A DNA stretch of 8,408 bases from Eggerthellaceae bacterium (GCA_017459485.1 JAFUCW010000078.1:1-8408), one strand, 5' to 3'. Counted from the first letter of the stretch, positions 1 to 6,700 are shown. Numbers and translations are program-made. The notes: generated from the letters alone by a model not told the origin.

Positions 1-40
1 CACCCACAACCCCCACATCTTCACAGGAGGTCGACCATGA
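1..40 (+). CDS. Possible 3' end of an upstream gene overlapping panF by ATGA
   Basis: Frame 2 is open from base 2 and ends at TGA 38-40, which overlaps the panF start codon (37-39) as ATGA. The visible C-terminal residues would be THNPHIFTGGRP. An overlap of this kind usually means translational coupling in an operon. In many bacteria the gene before panF encodes a small DUF997/YhdT membrane protein, so that is the natural guess. Only 12 codons are visible and none is diagnostic, so this stays a positional inference. Confidence 0.3.
   Translation, partial: THNPHIFTGGRP
25..30 (+). promoter_or_regulatory. Strong Shine-Dalgarno of the pantothenate symporter gene
   Basis: AGGAGG lies six bases before the ATG at 37, a near-ideal ribosome binding site. 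It fixes the start at MNSLGL. It lies inside the open tail of the possible upstream gene, as expected for a coupled pair. Confidence 0.8.
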
Positions 41-1527
41 ATAGCCTTGGGCTTGCAGGTTTGCTTCCTGTTGCAATTTTTCTCGTTGTTGCCGTAGGCA
101 TTGCCGTATTCGCGCGGCGCCAGGCAGCGGCAGGCACCGGTGGCTTCGTGACCGAATACTTTATCGGCAGCCGCAGCCTTGGTCCTTTCGTGCTCGCCAT
201 GACAACCATAGCCACCTACGGCAGCGTGTCCAGCTTCGTGGGCGGGCCTGGTCAAGCCTGGACCATTGGCTGGGGCTGGGTGTACATGGCAACCGTACAA
301 GTAACAGCTCTCTTTTTGCTCTATGGCATTCTGGGCAAAAAGATGGCGCTCGTCAGCCGCAAAACGGGTGCTATCACGGTTATCGACGTTATTCGCGAAC
401 GCTACCAGTCAAATGCGCTTGCCGTGCTTTCGGCCGCCGTGCTCGTAACCTTTTTCGCCACAACGATGATTGCTCAGTTCGTTGGCGGCGCGAAGCTGTT
501 CGAGGCGGTTACGGGCTATAGCTATGTTATGGGTCTTGCCATTTTTGGTATTACGGCCATTCTGTTTACCACTATCGGCGGCTTCCGCGGCGTTGCCTTC
601 ACCGACGCGCTCTGCGGAATTGCCATGATTGTGGGCATCGTGGTGCTGGCGGGCGGCATCCTTTCCGCAGGTGGCGGTTATGCCAATATCATGGACACCA
701 TTGCGACCAATCATCCCGAAATGATGGAACCGCTTTCCGGCGGCAATATGCCCATCGGTCTGTATTTCACGCAGTGGTTGCTCGTGGGTATTTTCACCTT
801 TAGTTTGCCGCAAAGCGTGGTGCGCACCATGAGCTACAAGGACACAAAGTCTTTGCACTCGGCCATGATCTGGGGCACGGTTATTTGCGGCGCCATGATG
901 ATAGGCGTTACGGCGCTCGGCGTGCTTTCCGCGGGCGTACTTACCGGGGATCTAGAAACTTACGGTGGCAGCGTGGACAACATTATTCCAACCGCCATCG
1001 TGCAAACTCTGCCGCCTTGGCTTGCTGGCATCGCCATCATAGGCCCCATCGCGGCTAGTATCTCTACCGTATCCAGCCTGCTTATTGCCAGCTCGTCGGC
1101 CATTATCAAGGACCTATGGCTGCATCACGTTCAGGCGCAGGGCCGGCGCGCACACGAAGGCACGGTAGTGCGCGCGAGCCAGGTAATCACTCTCGTTATT
1201 GGCGTGGTGGTATTTGTGCTTTCCATTGTGCCGCCCGACGTCATCTGGAAAATTAACATGTTCGCCTTTGGTGGCTTGGAAACAGCGTTTTGCTGGGTGC
1301 TCGTGTGCGGGCTGTTCTGGAAGCGCGCGACAGCAACCGGTGCCCTGCTTTCCATGGGCGGCGGCGTAGCAGCCTACTGCATCGCTATGGCCGTAGGCTT
1401 TAAGATTGCAGGCTTGCACCAGATAACCATCGGCATTACCGTGGCGCTCGTGCTCATGGTGGTGGGCTCGCTTGCAAGCAAACCTGCCGATTCACGCCAC
1501 CTGGAAGCATTTTTCCCATCAAACTAA
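37..1527 (+). CDS. panF: Sodium/pantothenate symporter, PanF type (SSS family)
   Basis: This is a 496-residue polytopic inner-membrane protein of the sodium:solute symporter family, which brings pantothenate (the coenzyme A precursor) into the cell with Na+. It aligns by eye with E. coli PanF along its whole length. Shared stretches include the N-terminal EYF-GSRS-G--VLAMT--ATY--SSF-GGPG block (about residues 40-72), GILGKK near residue 100, the LP---VR--SYKD block near the middle, ASSSAIIKDLW, and the late LAFGGLE-like FAFGGLE block. About 12-13 hydrophobic segments are visible and the length is normal for PanF (about 480-500). The start is set by AGGAGG at 25-30. It probably belongs to an operon with the gene on its left. 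No hairpin terminator is visible after the stop. Family membership is very secure and pantothenate specificity is likely, although neighbouring SSS subfamilies are similar. Confidence 0.9.
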   Translation: MNSLGLAGLLPVAIFLVVAVGIAVFARRQAAAGTGGFVTEYFIGSRSLGPFVLAMTTIATYGSVSSFVGGPGQAWTIGWGWVYMATVQVTALFLLYGILGKKMALVSRKTGAITVIDVIRERYQSNALAVLSAAVLVTFFATTMIAQFVGGAKLFEAVTGYSYVMGLAIFGITAILFTTIGGFRGVAFTDALCGIAMIVGIVVLAGGILSAGGGYANIMDTIATNHPEMMEPLSGGNMPIGLYFTQWLLVGIFTFSLPQSVVRTMSYKDTKSLHSAMIWGTVICGAMMIGVTALGVLSAGVLTGDLETYGGSVDNIIPTAIVQTLPPWLAGIAIIGPIAASISTVSSLLIASSSAIIKDLWLHHVQAQGRRAHEGTVVRASQVITLVIGVVVFVLSIVPPDVIWKINMFAFGGLETAFCWVLVCGLFWKRATATGALLSMGGGVAAYCIAMAVGFKIAGLHQITIGITVALVLMVVGSLASKPADSRHLEAFFPSN

Positions 1528-1585
1528 GCTGCTGCACCTCGCCTCGCTCACCTGGTTTATTTATGTAACGAAAATAAAGCGCGGC

Positions 1586-1615
1586 TTGTGGAACATCTTG
1601 AGGCGTAGGTATTTA
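1586..1615 (+). promoter_or_regulatory. Weak sigma70-like promoter candidate before the SanA-like gene
   Basis: TTGTGG (1586-1591) and TATTTA (1610-1615) are separated by 18 bases, and the start codon lies 28 bases further on. The 116-base gap between the two genes shows no other structure. Both boxes are imperfect, so this is only a candidate. The SanA-like gene could also be read through from panF. Confidence 0.25.
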
Positions 1616-1643
1616 ACGGAAGAGTCTTTGGTAAGCTTTTCGT

Positions 1644-2444
1644 ATGTCTGCAATAGGAACAATATTTAAAGGGCTCGGACGCGTTTTGACGGCGCCCATT
1701 CGTTGGGTGGTAAAGTCGCCCGTGACCTTCCTTGGCGTCCTGCTTTTTGTTCTGCTTGTACTGGTTATCATTGTTCCTAATTTTGTCGAAGTGACAGGGC
1801 AGCTGCGCAACTTACGCACAGTAAGTGAACTGAAGGACGAAATCTACTTCCTGGATGAAGACCTGCCTGCAGGCCAGGAGGGCGCTAGCCAAACCACCTT
1901 TGGTACCTACGACTGCATCATGGTGCTGGGCGCGGGAGTGCGTCCCGATGGTACGCCATCGCCCATGCTGCGGGAGCGCTTAGACAAAGGAATCGAGCTT
2001 TACTTTGCAGGTGTTGCGCCTAAGATTCTGATGAGTGGCGACAACCAGTCGGACCGGGAAACTTACAACGAAGTCGAAAACATGCGTCGTTATTGCATCG
2101 CGCAGGGTGTGCCAAGCGAAGACATCTTTTGCGACCATGCAGGTATTTGTACCTACGACAGCGCCTATCGCCTCTATCATGTGTTTGGTGCGCATCGCGC
2201 CGTTGTGGTGTCGCAACAGTACCACCTTTATCGCGCTTTGTTTGATTGCGCGAGCTTTGGTATTGAGGCCGTGGGCGTGCCGGCCGACGTGGAAGAATAC
2301 CCAGTGAAAATGTATTACCGACTGCGTGAAGCTGCCGCCCGCATTTCCGACATGTGGAAGGTGCTGACGCGGCAAAACGCAACGTACTTAAGTGAACCCG
2401 TTTCGTTCGACCAATCTGGGGACGTTACAAGTTGGGAGTATTAG
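1644..2444 (+). CDS. SanA/YdcF-like DUF218 membrane-anchored protein
   Basis: This 266-residue protein has a basic N-terminus, one strong membrane helix (about residues 26-44) and then a DUF218 (SanA/ElyC/YdcF fold) domain that probably faces outward. The domain shows D90-C-I-M-V-LGAG (start of the first strand), PSPMLRERLDKGIELY, LMSGDN (129-134), DHAGICTYDSAYR, and VVSQQYHLYRALF (about 188-200). It ends in REAAARISDMWKVL, which resembles the REFAAR helix of E. coli SanA. SanA-type proteins affect envelope barrier function and vancomycin exclusion in enterobacteria; the biochemical activity is not settled. The ATG at 1644 is the first start after an in-frame TAA at 1632-1634, and no good Shine-Dalgarno precedes it. 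Structured repeat copy A starts one base after the stop. The fold family is secure; the exact role is inferred. Confidence 0.82.
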   Translation: MSAIGTIFKGLGRVLTAPIRWVVKSPVTFLGVLLFVLLVLVIIVPNFVEVTGQLRNLRTVSELKDEIYFLDEDLPAGQEGASQTTFGTYDCIMVLGAGVRPDGTPSPMLRERLDKGIELYFAGVAPKILMSGDNQSDRETYNEVENMRRYCIAQGVPSEDIFCDHAGICTYDSAYRLYHVFGAHRAVVVSQQYHLYRALFDCASFGIEAVGVPADVEEYPVKMYYRLREAAARISDMWKVLTRQNATYLSEPVSFDQSGDVTSWEY

Positions 2445-2445
2445 G

Positions 2446-2564
2446 TTCCGCTGTCCTGACGGACAGCGGAGTAATCGACGCTGCGGTCCAGCCGGGCGGC
2501 ACGCTGGACCCTAACTACGGCTTGGCCCGTACCGAAGTACGGGCACTGCGCCGAGAGCGGGTCC
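2446..2564 (+). ncRNA. Structured repeat element, copy A (covarying with copy B)
   Basis: The element begins right after the SanA-like stop codon. Hairpin 1 is a 10-bp stem, 2447-2456 with 2461-2470, loop TGAC. Hairpin 2 is an 8-bp stem, 2485-2492 with 2503-2510. A three-part domain follows: outer stem GGACCC 2506-2511 with GGGTCC 2559-2564, middle stem CGGC 2518-2521 with GCCG 2550-2553, and an inner 8-bp stem GCCCGTAC 2525-2532 with GTACGGGC 2537-2544, loop CGAA. The joining segments (TAACTA, TTG, ACTGC and AGAGC) are nearly unchanged in copy B, while stem bases vary in matched pairs. GGACC is shared by hairpin 2 and the outer stem, so those two helices exclude each other here. It may be a 3'-UTR element, a terminator-like signal without a T-run, or a mobile palindromic repeat. 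I recognise no named RNA family. Confidence 0.7.
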
Positions 2565-2581
2565 ATCGCACTCGCCGGGCT

Positions 2582-2653
2582 GAACCTCGCTGACGCTTCG
2601 ACCACCTGCGGCTTCCCGCCGCCGAAACTCGCTGACCCTTCGACCACCTGCGG
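2582..2653. repeat. Two tandem 30-bp units with 42-bp period
   Basis: The unit at 2582-2611 recurs at 2624-2653 with 28 of 30 bases the same. The core CTTCGACCACCTGCGG is present in both, and 12 bases separate the units. The array directly follows structured copy A and may be part of the same element. The second unit can also form GACCC (2634-2638) with GGGTC (2652-2656). A minus-strand frame is open across it, but its coding look comes from the repeat itself and I do not call a gene. Confidence 0.75.
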
Positions 2654-2661
2654 GTCTCCAT

Positions 2662-2680
2662 CACAGGCCTGTGGCATAAT
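2662..2680 (+). promoter_or_regulatory. 12-bp palindrome beside a -10-like box before the aminotransferase
   Basis: CACAGGCCTGTG (2662-2673) is a perfect palindrome ending one base before CATAAT (2675-2680), a plausible -10 box 22 bases upstream of the ATG. A palindrome in the -35/-10 spacer is a classic operator position. No good -35 box is seen at the right distance, so the promoter itself is weakly supported. The Shine-Dalgarno of the gene is AAAGGA at 2691-2696. Confidence 0.3.
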
Positions 2681-2701
2681 TGTTGGGTCGAAAGGACTGT
2701 C

Positions 2702-3883
2702 ATGTACAACGAAGTAATGTATGCAATGGGGGTCGAACCCTCTGTTATCCGCGAGCTGTTCGCCTATGGTGTTGCGCGCAAGGCAGAAATTGGTGCCGAC
2801 AAAGTTTTTGACTTCAGCATTGGCAACCCCAGTGTTCCTGCGCCTGCTTCGGTTGGACACGCGCTTGAAGAAATCGCCCAGCTGCCACCGGCACAGGTTC
2901 ATGCCTACACGCAAGCTGCAGGCGATCCTGCCGTGCGCACTATCATCGCCGAAAACTTAAACGCACGGTTTGGCACTGATTACACGGCAGCTAACCTATA
3001 TCTTACTTGTGGGGCTGCGGCTTCGCTCTCCATTTCGCTAAAAGCCGTGCTCGAACCAAACGAAGAAGTGGTGGTTGTCGCCCCCTTCTTCCCCGAGTAT
3101 CGCACCTGGATCGAAACCCATGGTGCCACGCTCGTGATGGTGCCGGCGCGCGAATCCGACTTCCAAATCGACCTGGACGCCATGGCCGCTGCTATTACGC
3201 CGCGCACCAAGGCCGTCATTATTAACAGCCCTAACAATCCCGTGGGCGTGGTTTACAGTCGCGAAACGCTGGAGGGTTTGGCTGCGCTGCTGAATGCCAA
3301 GCAAGATGAATTCGGCACGACCATCTTTCTTATTTCGGACGAACCCTACCGCGAACTGGTGTACGGCGGTGTGGAAGTTCCCTGGGTGCCCAGCATCTAC
3401 GCCAATACAATTGTGTGCTATTCCTGGTCCAAGAGCCTTTCGCTTCCGGGCGAGCGCGTGGGCTATATTCTGGTGCCGCAAACCCTGCGCGACTGGGAAC
3501 ATATTTATTTTGCCGTGGCCGGTGCGGGCCGGGCGCTTGGCTTCGTGTGCGCGCCTGCCATTTTTCAGCAGGTTATTGCGCGCTGCATAGATGAACCTGC
3601 CGACCTGGCTGCCTACGAGCACAACCGCGAATTGCTTACCAGCATGCTTGACGAACTCGGCTTCGAATACATCAAGCCCCAAGGGGCCTTCTACCTATGG
3701 ATGCGCTCGCTCGACCCCGATGCCAAGGCCTTTAGCGAACAAGCGAAAAAGCATGAGTTGCTTATTGTCGCGTCCGATAGTTTCGGGGTTGAAGGCTGGG
3801 CGCGGCTGGGTTACTGTATCGCACCCGAGACCATCACGAACTCACGCGATGCATTCGCTGCGCTTAAAGCTGACTACGAATAA
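2702..3883 (+). CDS. Class I/II pyridoxal-phosphate aminotransferase
   Basis: This is a 393-residue cytosolic fold-type I PLP enzyme (COG0436-like, the aspartate aminotransferase superfamily) that moves an amino group between an amino acid and a 2-oxo acid. The key positions are all present: SPNNPVG with N179 (cofactor ring), SDEPY with D213 (pyridine nitrogen) and Y216, SWSKSLSLPGER with the Schiff-base lysine K244, and R368 in EGWARLGY (substrate carboxylate). The N-terminus VIRELFAYGVARKAEIGADKV followed by FDFSIGNPSVPAP is typical of a subfamily common in gut anaerobes, usually annotated only as PLP-dependent aminotransferase. The substrate cannot be read from the sequence. AAAGGA five bases before ATG 2702 supports the start. 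The gene stands alone, behind the repeat-rich gap and converging on the zinc-ribbon gene. Confidence 0.9.
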   Translation: MYNEVMYAMGVEPSVIRELFAYGVARKAEIGADKVFDFSIGNPSVPAPASVGHALEEIAQLPPAQVHAYTQAAGDPAVRTIIAENLNARFGTDYTAANLYLTCGAAASLSISLKAVLEPNEEVVVVAPFFPEYRTWIETHGATLVMVPARESDFQIDLDAMAAAITPRTKAVIINSPNNPVGVVYSRETLEGLAALLNAKQDEFGTTIFLISDEPYRELVYGGVEVPWVPSIYANTIVCYSWSKSLSLPGERVGYILVPQTLRDWEHIYFAVAGAGRALGFVCAPAIFQQVIARCIDEPADLAAYEHNRELLTSMLDELGFEYIKPQGAFYLWMRSLDPDAKAFSEQAKKHELLIVASDSFGVEGWARLGYCIAPETITNSRDAFAALKADYE

Positions 3884-3920
3884 GTACGGGCGCACCGCAT
3901 GTTGCGCGCTGTAGTCTTGC

Positions 3921-4043
3921 CCTAGCGCGTAGGACGGCTGAGCTGGTGTACCCAATGCCTGGGCCAGCTGCGCCAGTGCGTCCTAGCGTGCGGACCGCTT
4001 GTGCCAGTGCACCCTAGCGGGTAGGACGGCTGCTCCAGTACTT
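3921..4043. repeat. Degenerate ~31-bp tandem array between convergent genes
   Basis: The motif CCTAGCG starts at 3921, 3982 and 4013, and a more diverged unit fills 3951-3981, giving four units about 31 bases long. Shared parts are CCTAGCG-(G/C)-(T/G)-AGGAC-GCT followed by GCCAGTGC-like or CTCCAGTAC-like ends. The last unit runs into the zinc-ribbon gene and encodes its final residues, including the TAG stop (CTA at 4014-4016). The array fills most of the 130-base gap between two convergent genes. No clear intrinsic terminator is visible there. Confidence 0.6.
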
Positions 4044-5363
4044 TGCGTCAAAGTCTTCAAGATAAATGTTTTGGCCCGAATAGCTAAGGTCGCGTGTCAG
4101 CGGCTCAAGAATCTCGGTCTGGTGCTGATAGGGCGAATCGTACTTCAGCGAAATTTCGTAGGACTCCACAATAACTGCCAGCCGCTGGTACTGATCATCT
4201 AAAAGGTGCCGTACGTTTTCGTAGTCGTCGTATAAGCTCGAAGCTTTTCCAATGTTCATCGCATCGAGCATCTTCATTTCTTTTTCGATTTCTGTCAGAA
4301 GCGAATTTGCAATGCCCGCCGCCGCTTCGCGCTGGCTGCGATCGCTTGCCACAATCACATTGTTATAGGTTTGGATGCAACTGTAGACTCGTTCGTTATA
4401 GGACTGCAGGCCGTCGTAGGTTTTGGTGAGGTAGTCGAAGGCCGTGTCGTCATCGAGGGCAGTTGCCGCGTCCGAAACTGCGAACGAAGAAGCGCCGCTC
4501 GAAGTGCTTGCTGGTGTTTCTGTTGCTGCGCCCGCGCCGTCCTGACCTTCTTCGTTTTCGCCAGTCGCTGAACTATCTTCAGCGCTTGAAGCCGCTTGCG
4601 CTGAATTGGCAGCCTCGAGTTGCTTCTGAATGCTTTCTTGTGTTTCGGGTTGGGTCAAAAGTCCAATGCCAGCAGCAATAAGAATGACGGCTGCTATACC
4701 AACAACTGCCTTAAACACTGTGCCCAGGTAACTCTTTTTTTCTTGGGGCGCAAGATATTCGTTGGCGTTGCGCATGCCGCTTATGGGGGCAATAACGTCG
4801 GTGCGGTCGGCCGGAGCGACAGGCTGGCCAGCCGCCGCTGCCTCACTTGCGAGGATGTCAAAGCCGGTAAAATCGGCGAAGGAACTGAAATCTTCGTCGT
4901 CGGCTTTCGGCTTGTCCATGGACTCGGTTTTGGATTCGGCTTCGTTCTGCGCTTCGGTATCGGTATTGGCCTTGGGTTCAGAGTCGACTTCGGCTTCACG
5001 GGTAACTATGGCTTCGGTTCCTGCTGCAGCTTCTGCTTCGGCTTCGTGCATAGCTTCTGCCATAGCTTCGGCTTCGGTTTCGTGCATAGCTTCTGCCATA
5101 GCTTCGGCCTTGGCCTCCGCTTCTGCTTCCTGCACACCTTCTGCCGCAGCTTCGACCCCAGCCTTAACCCCAGCACCAGCCTCACGTGCAAGCTCGGCCT
5201 CGACTTCAGCCTCATGCGCGGCCTCGACTTCAGCCTCATGCGCAGCCTCGGTTTCGCCTTCAGCTTTGCTTGCCAAAATGGGAACGGGCTCGCCACAGAC
5301 CGCACAGGTCTGTGCGCCCTCTTCTAGCTTTTCGCCACAGTTTACACAGTAATTGAGAGCCAT
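4014..5363 (-). CDS. Zinc-ribbon membrane protein with Ala/Glu-rich linker; function unknown
   Basis: This 449-residue protein starts with a zinc ribbon: C6-x2-C9 and C20-x2-C23 (YCVNCGEKL and CAVCGEPV). A very Ala/Glu-rich linker of low complexity follows (about residues 30-155), then an acidic stretch, then one membrane helix (about 214-238, GTVFKAVVGIAAVILIAAG) preceded by lysines, so the ribbon should be cytoplasmic. After the helix come a Ser/Ala/Glu-rich spacer and a probably helical outer domain of about 130 residues with many Tyr and Asp, ending at a TAG stop. I do not recognise the outer domain. The ATG at 5363 is preferred over the GTG at 5372 because AGGGGA ends about ten bases before the ATG but would touch the GTG. 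In-frame repeats lie in the linker. It is divergent from the CDF gene, which has a similar Ala/Glu-rich tail. Confidence 0.8.
   Translation of the reverse strand: MALNYCVNCGEKLEEGAQTCAVCGEPVPILASKAEGETEAAHEAEVEAAHEAEVEAELAREAGAGVKAGVEAAAEGVQEAEAEAKAEAMAEAMHETEAEAMAEAMHEAEAEAAAGTEAIVTREAEVDSEPKANTDTEAQNEAESKTESMDKPKADDEDFSSFADFTGFDILASEAAAAGQPVAPADRTDVIAPISGMRNANEYLAPQEKKSYLGTVFKAVVGIAAVILIAAGIGLLTQPETQESIQKQLEAANSAQAASSAEDSSATGENEEGQDGAGAATETPASTSSGASSFAVSDAATALDDDTAFDYLTKTYDGLQSYNERVYSCIQTYNNVIVASDRSQREAAAGIANSLLTEIEKEMKMLDAMNIGKASSLYDDYENVRHLLDDQYQRLAVIVESYEISLKYDSPYQHQTEILEPLTRDLSYSGQNIYLEDFDAKYWSSRPTR
5043..5108. repeat. 36-bp-period direct repeat in the zinc-ribbon linker
   Basis: Thirty identical bases occur at 5043-5072 and 5079-5108. 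The period is 36 bases, or 12 codons, so gain or loss of a unit keeps the frame. On the minus strand each copy encodes an AEAMAEAMHE-like stretch. The identity of the DNA, beyond the protein, points to a recent duplication or ongoing slippage. Confidence 0.8.
5196..5243. repeat. 24-bp perfect tandem repeat in the zinc-ribbon linker
   Basis: The 24-base unit at 5196-5219 is repeated exactly at 5220-5243, with the start of a third copy after it. It encodes the octapeptide repeat EAAHEAEV on the minus strand. The period is eight codons, so copy number can change without a frameshift. Confidence 0.8.
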
Positions 5364-5473
5364 TACGTCCACTTCCCCTATATGTTGCGTTTTGGACTTA
5401 TGCTGAATACATAATAACCGACTTATACCCTGCTAGACTATACTTAATTCACTATTTTTACGAGGAGTTGTTC
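5364..5473. promoter_or_regulatory. AT-rich divergent promoter region
   Basis: These 110 bases between two divergent start codons are clearly richer in A and T than the surroundings. On the plus strand, TATACT (5439-5444) matches the -10 consensus at five of six positions and sits 29 bases before the CDF start, but no good -35 box pairs with it. On the minus strand, TTATTAT-like and CATAAG-like sequences are possible -10 boxes for the zinc-ribbon gene. The GAGGAG ribosome site of the CDF gene is at 5462-5467. A shared control region is likely from the layout; individual boxes are uncertain. Confidence 0.45.
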
Positions 5474-6700
5474 ATGCAGGAACAGGATTCAATACGCCAC
5501 GCAGCCCATGCTGCTAAGGTGGATAGACTAAGCGACGCGCCAGAAGCGCCCGAAGTGCCCGGAGCCGCTGGAGTGGCAGAAGCGGCGGAAGCGGCAGAAG
5601 CGGCGGAAGCGGCAGAAACGCTTGAACCGACCAAAGCCGCCGAAGTGATTGAATCGGCTGGAGCTGCCGAAGGGGTGGAGGCTTCAGAAACCGAAAAAGC
5701 AGCCGAACCCCACGGCGAATCGACCATCGCGGTCATCGCTGCCATCATTGCCAACATCGCAATAGGCGTTGTGAAATTTATTGCGTCAGCTATCAGTGGG
5801 TCTTCGGCTATGTTCTCCGAAGGTATTCACTCGATTGTCGACTCAGGCAATGGTTTGCTGGTGCTGTTTGGCATCCATCGCGCAAAAAAACCCGCCGACC
5901 CAACGCATCCCTTCGGGCATGGCAAGGAACTTTATTTCTGGACGATGGTCGTCGCTATCCTTATTTTTGCCATGGGTGGTGGCGTGTCTATTTGGGAAGG
6001 TATCCAGGCAATCAAATCCGTCGGGCCAGACACCAAGCTGGGCGACCCGACCGTTGCCTACATCGTGTTAGGCATTTCAATGCTCATTGAAGGTTTTTCC
6101 TGGACCGTGGCCGTAAAGCAGTTTAACCTGGCGCGCGGCAAAATGTCGCCCCTGAAGTTTATCAAGGAGGCAAAAGACCCTTCGCTCTATACCGTGGTGC
6201 TGGAAGATTCGGCAGCAGAACTTGGTTTGCTTTTTGCCTTCCTCGGTTTGTTCTTCGGGCATTTGTTCAATAATCCCTATCTTGACGGCATTGCGGCAGT
6301 GCTTATTGGCGTGCTGCTGGCGAGTGTGGCAACCATTTTGTTGCGCGAAACCAAGGGCTTGCTTATTGGTGAAGGCTTGAACATGGCCGAGGTGGGCGAA
6401 ATCCAGCAGATAGTTGAAGCCGACCCCGCCATCGACCGTTGCGGCCGTGTGCTCAGCATGTATATGGGACCAGAAAACTTGGTGATTACTATTGATGCGG
6501 GCTTTAAGTCAGGCATTACATCTGACGAAGTGCTGGAAGCTATCGACCGCGTTGAAAAGAAGATTTTCGCGCGCTTTTATCAAGCGAAAAGTGTCTTCAT
6601 CGAAGCGGAAAACCGCAAGACCGTGCAGGCGCAGCACGATGCATTCGAAATGCTCAACAATAACGTATCGCTTGAAGACCGCTTCTTCTCAGGGTCTTAA
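5474..6700 (+). CDS. Cation diffusion facilitator family metal transporter
   Basis: This 408-residue protein is a proton-coupled divalent metal (Zn, Mn, Fe or Co type) exporter of the CDF family. After an Ala/Glu-rich tail of about 80 residues, unusual for the family, comes TM1 (from about 82). TM2 carries EGIHSIVDSGN with H119 and D123, the H-x3-D metal pair seen in SLC30A9-like CDFs. The loop HPFGHGKELYFW follows (H145, H149), then TM3-4. TM5 has VVLEDSAAELG with D245 as the second metal residue, then TM6, and a cytoplasmic domain of about 85 residues like the CDF dimer domain. The ATG at 5474 is chosen because AGGAG ends six bases before it; a TTG at 5468 is also in frame but touches that site. 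The metal cannot be read from the sequence. Structured repeat copy B follows the stop by three bases. Confidence 0.88.
   Translation: MQEQDSIRHAAHAAKVDRLSDAPEAPEVPGAAGVAEAAEAAEAAEAAETLEPTKAAEVIESAGAAEGVEASETEKAAEPHGESTIAVIAAIIANIAIGVVKFIASAISGSSAMFSEGIHSIVDSGNGLLVLFGIHRAKKPADPTHPFGHGKELYFWTMVVAILIFAMGGGVSIWEGIQAIKSVGPDTKLGDPTVAYIVLGISMLIEGFSWTVAVKQFNLARGKMSPLKFIKEAKDPSLYTVVLEDSAAELGLLFAFLGLFFGHLFNNPYLDGIAAVLIGVLLASVATILLRETKGLLIGEGLNMAEVGEIQQIVEADPAIDRCGRVLSMYMGPENLVITIDAGFKSGITSDEVLEAIDRVEKKIFARFYQAKSVFIEAENRKTVQAQHDAFEMLNNNVSLEDRFFSGS
5576..5617. repeat. Short-period (9/18-bp) repeat encoding AAE units
   Basis: GCA GAA GCG GCG GAA GCG repeats with an 18-base period and gives the peptide AEAAEAAEAAEAAE in the N-terminal tail of the CDF protein. 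All unit changes would be in frame. A short near-perfect array of this kind is prone to replication slippage, so tail length may differ between strains. Confidence 0.75.

Noticed and set aside
2447..2470. Simple intrinsic terminator as full explanation of copy A
   Set aside because: The hairpin is strong but no T-run follows it, and about 95 further bases of conserved, covarying structure need another explanation.
2441..2914. Minus-strand open frame across the structured repeat, the tandem units and the aminotransferase start
   Set aside because: Its repeated PQVVE-like peptide comes from the 42-bp DNA repeat, and part of it is antisense to a secure gene. No ribosome site or domain supports it.
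3878..3890. Third copy of the structured element (AAGTACGGGC after the aminotransferase stop)
   Set aside because: Only ten bases match the inner stem. The partner GCCCGTAC and the rest of the fold are absent.
3881..4016. Possible read-through of the zinc-ribbon TAG stop into about 49 further open codons
   Set aside because: The extra frame is short, low in complexity and made of the 31-bp repeat. No signal for stop-codon recoding is visible.
3921..4043. CRISPR array
   Set aside because: The units are contiguous and degenerate, with no unique spacers of constant length, and no cas gene is present.
4620..5327. Long plus-strand open frame (Gly/Phe-rich) opposite the zinc-ribbon gene
   Set aside because: It is the mirror of the Ala/Glu-rich linker. 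Repeats of GCTTCGG-type codons stay open in several frames. The minus-strand product has a real zinc ribbon, membrane helix and Shine-Dalgarno.
5474..5476. Earlier starts for the CDF gene (TTG 5468) and for the zinc-ribbon gene (GTG 5372)
   Set aside because: Both would overlap or touch their own ribosome binding sites. The ATG codons at 5474 and 5363 have normal spacing.
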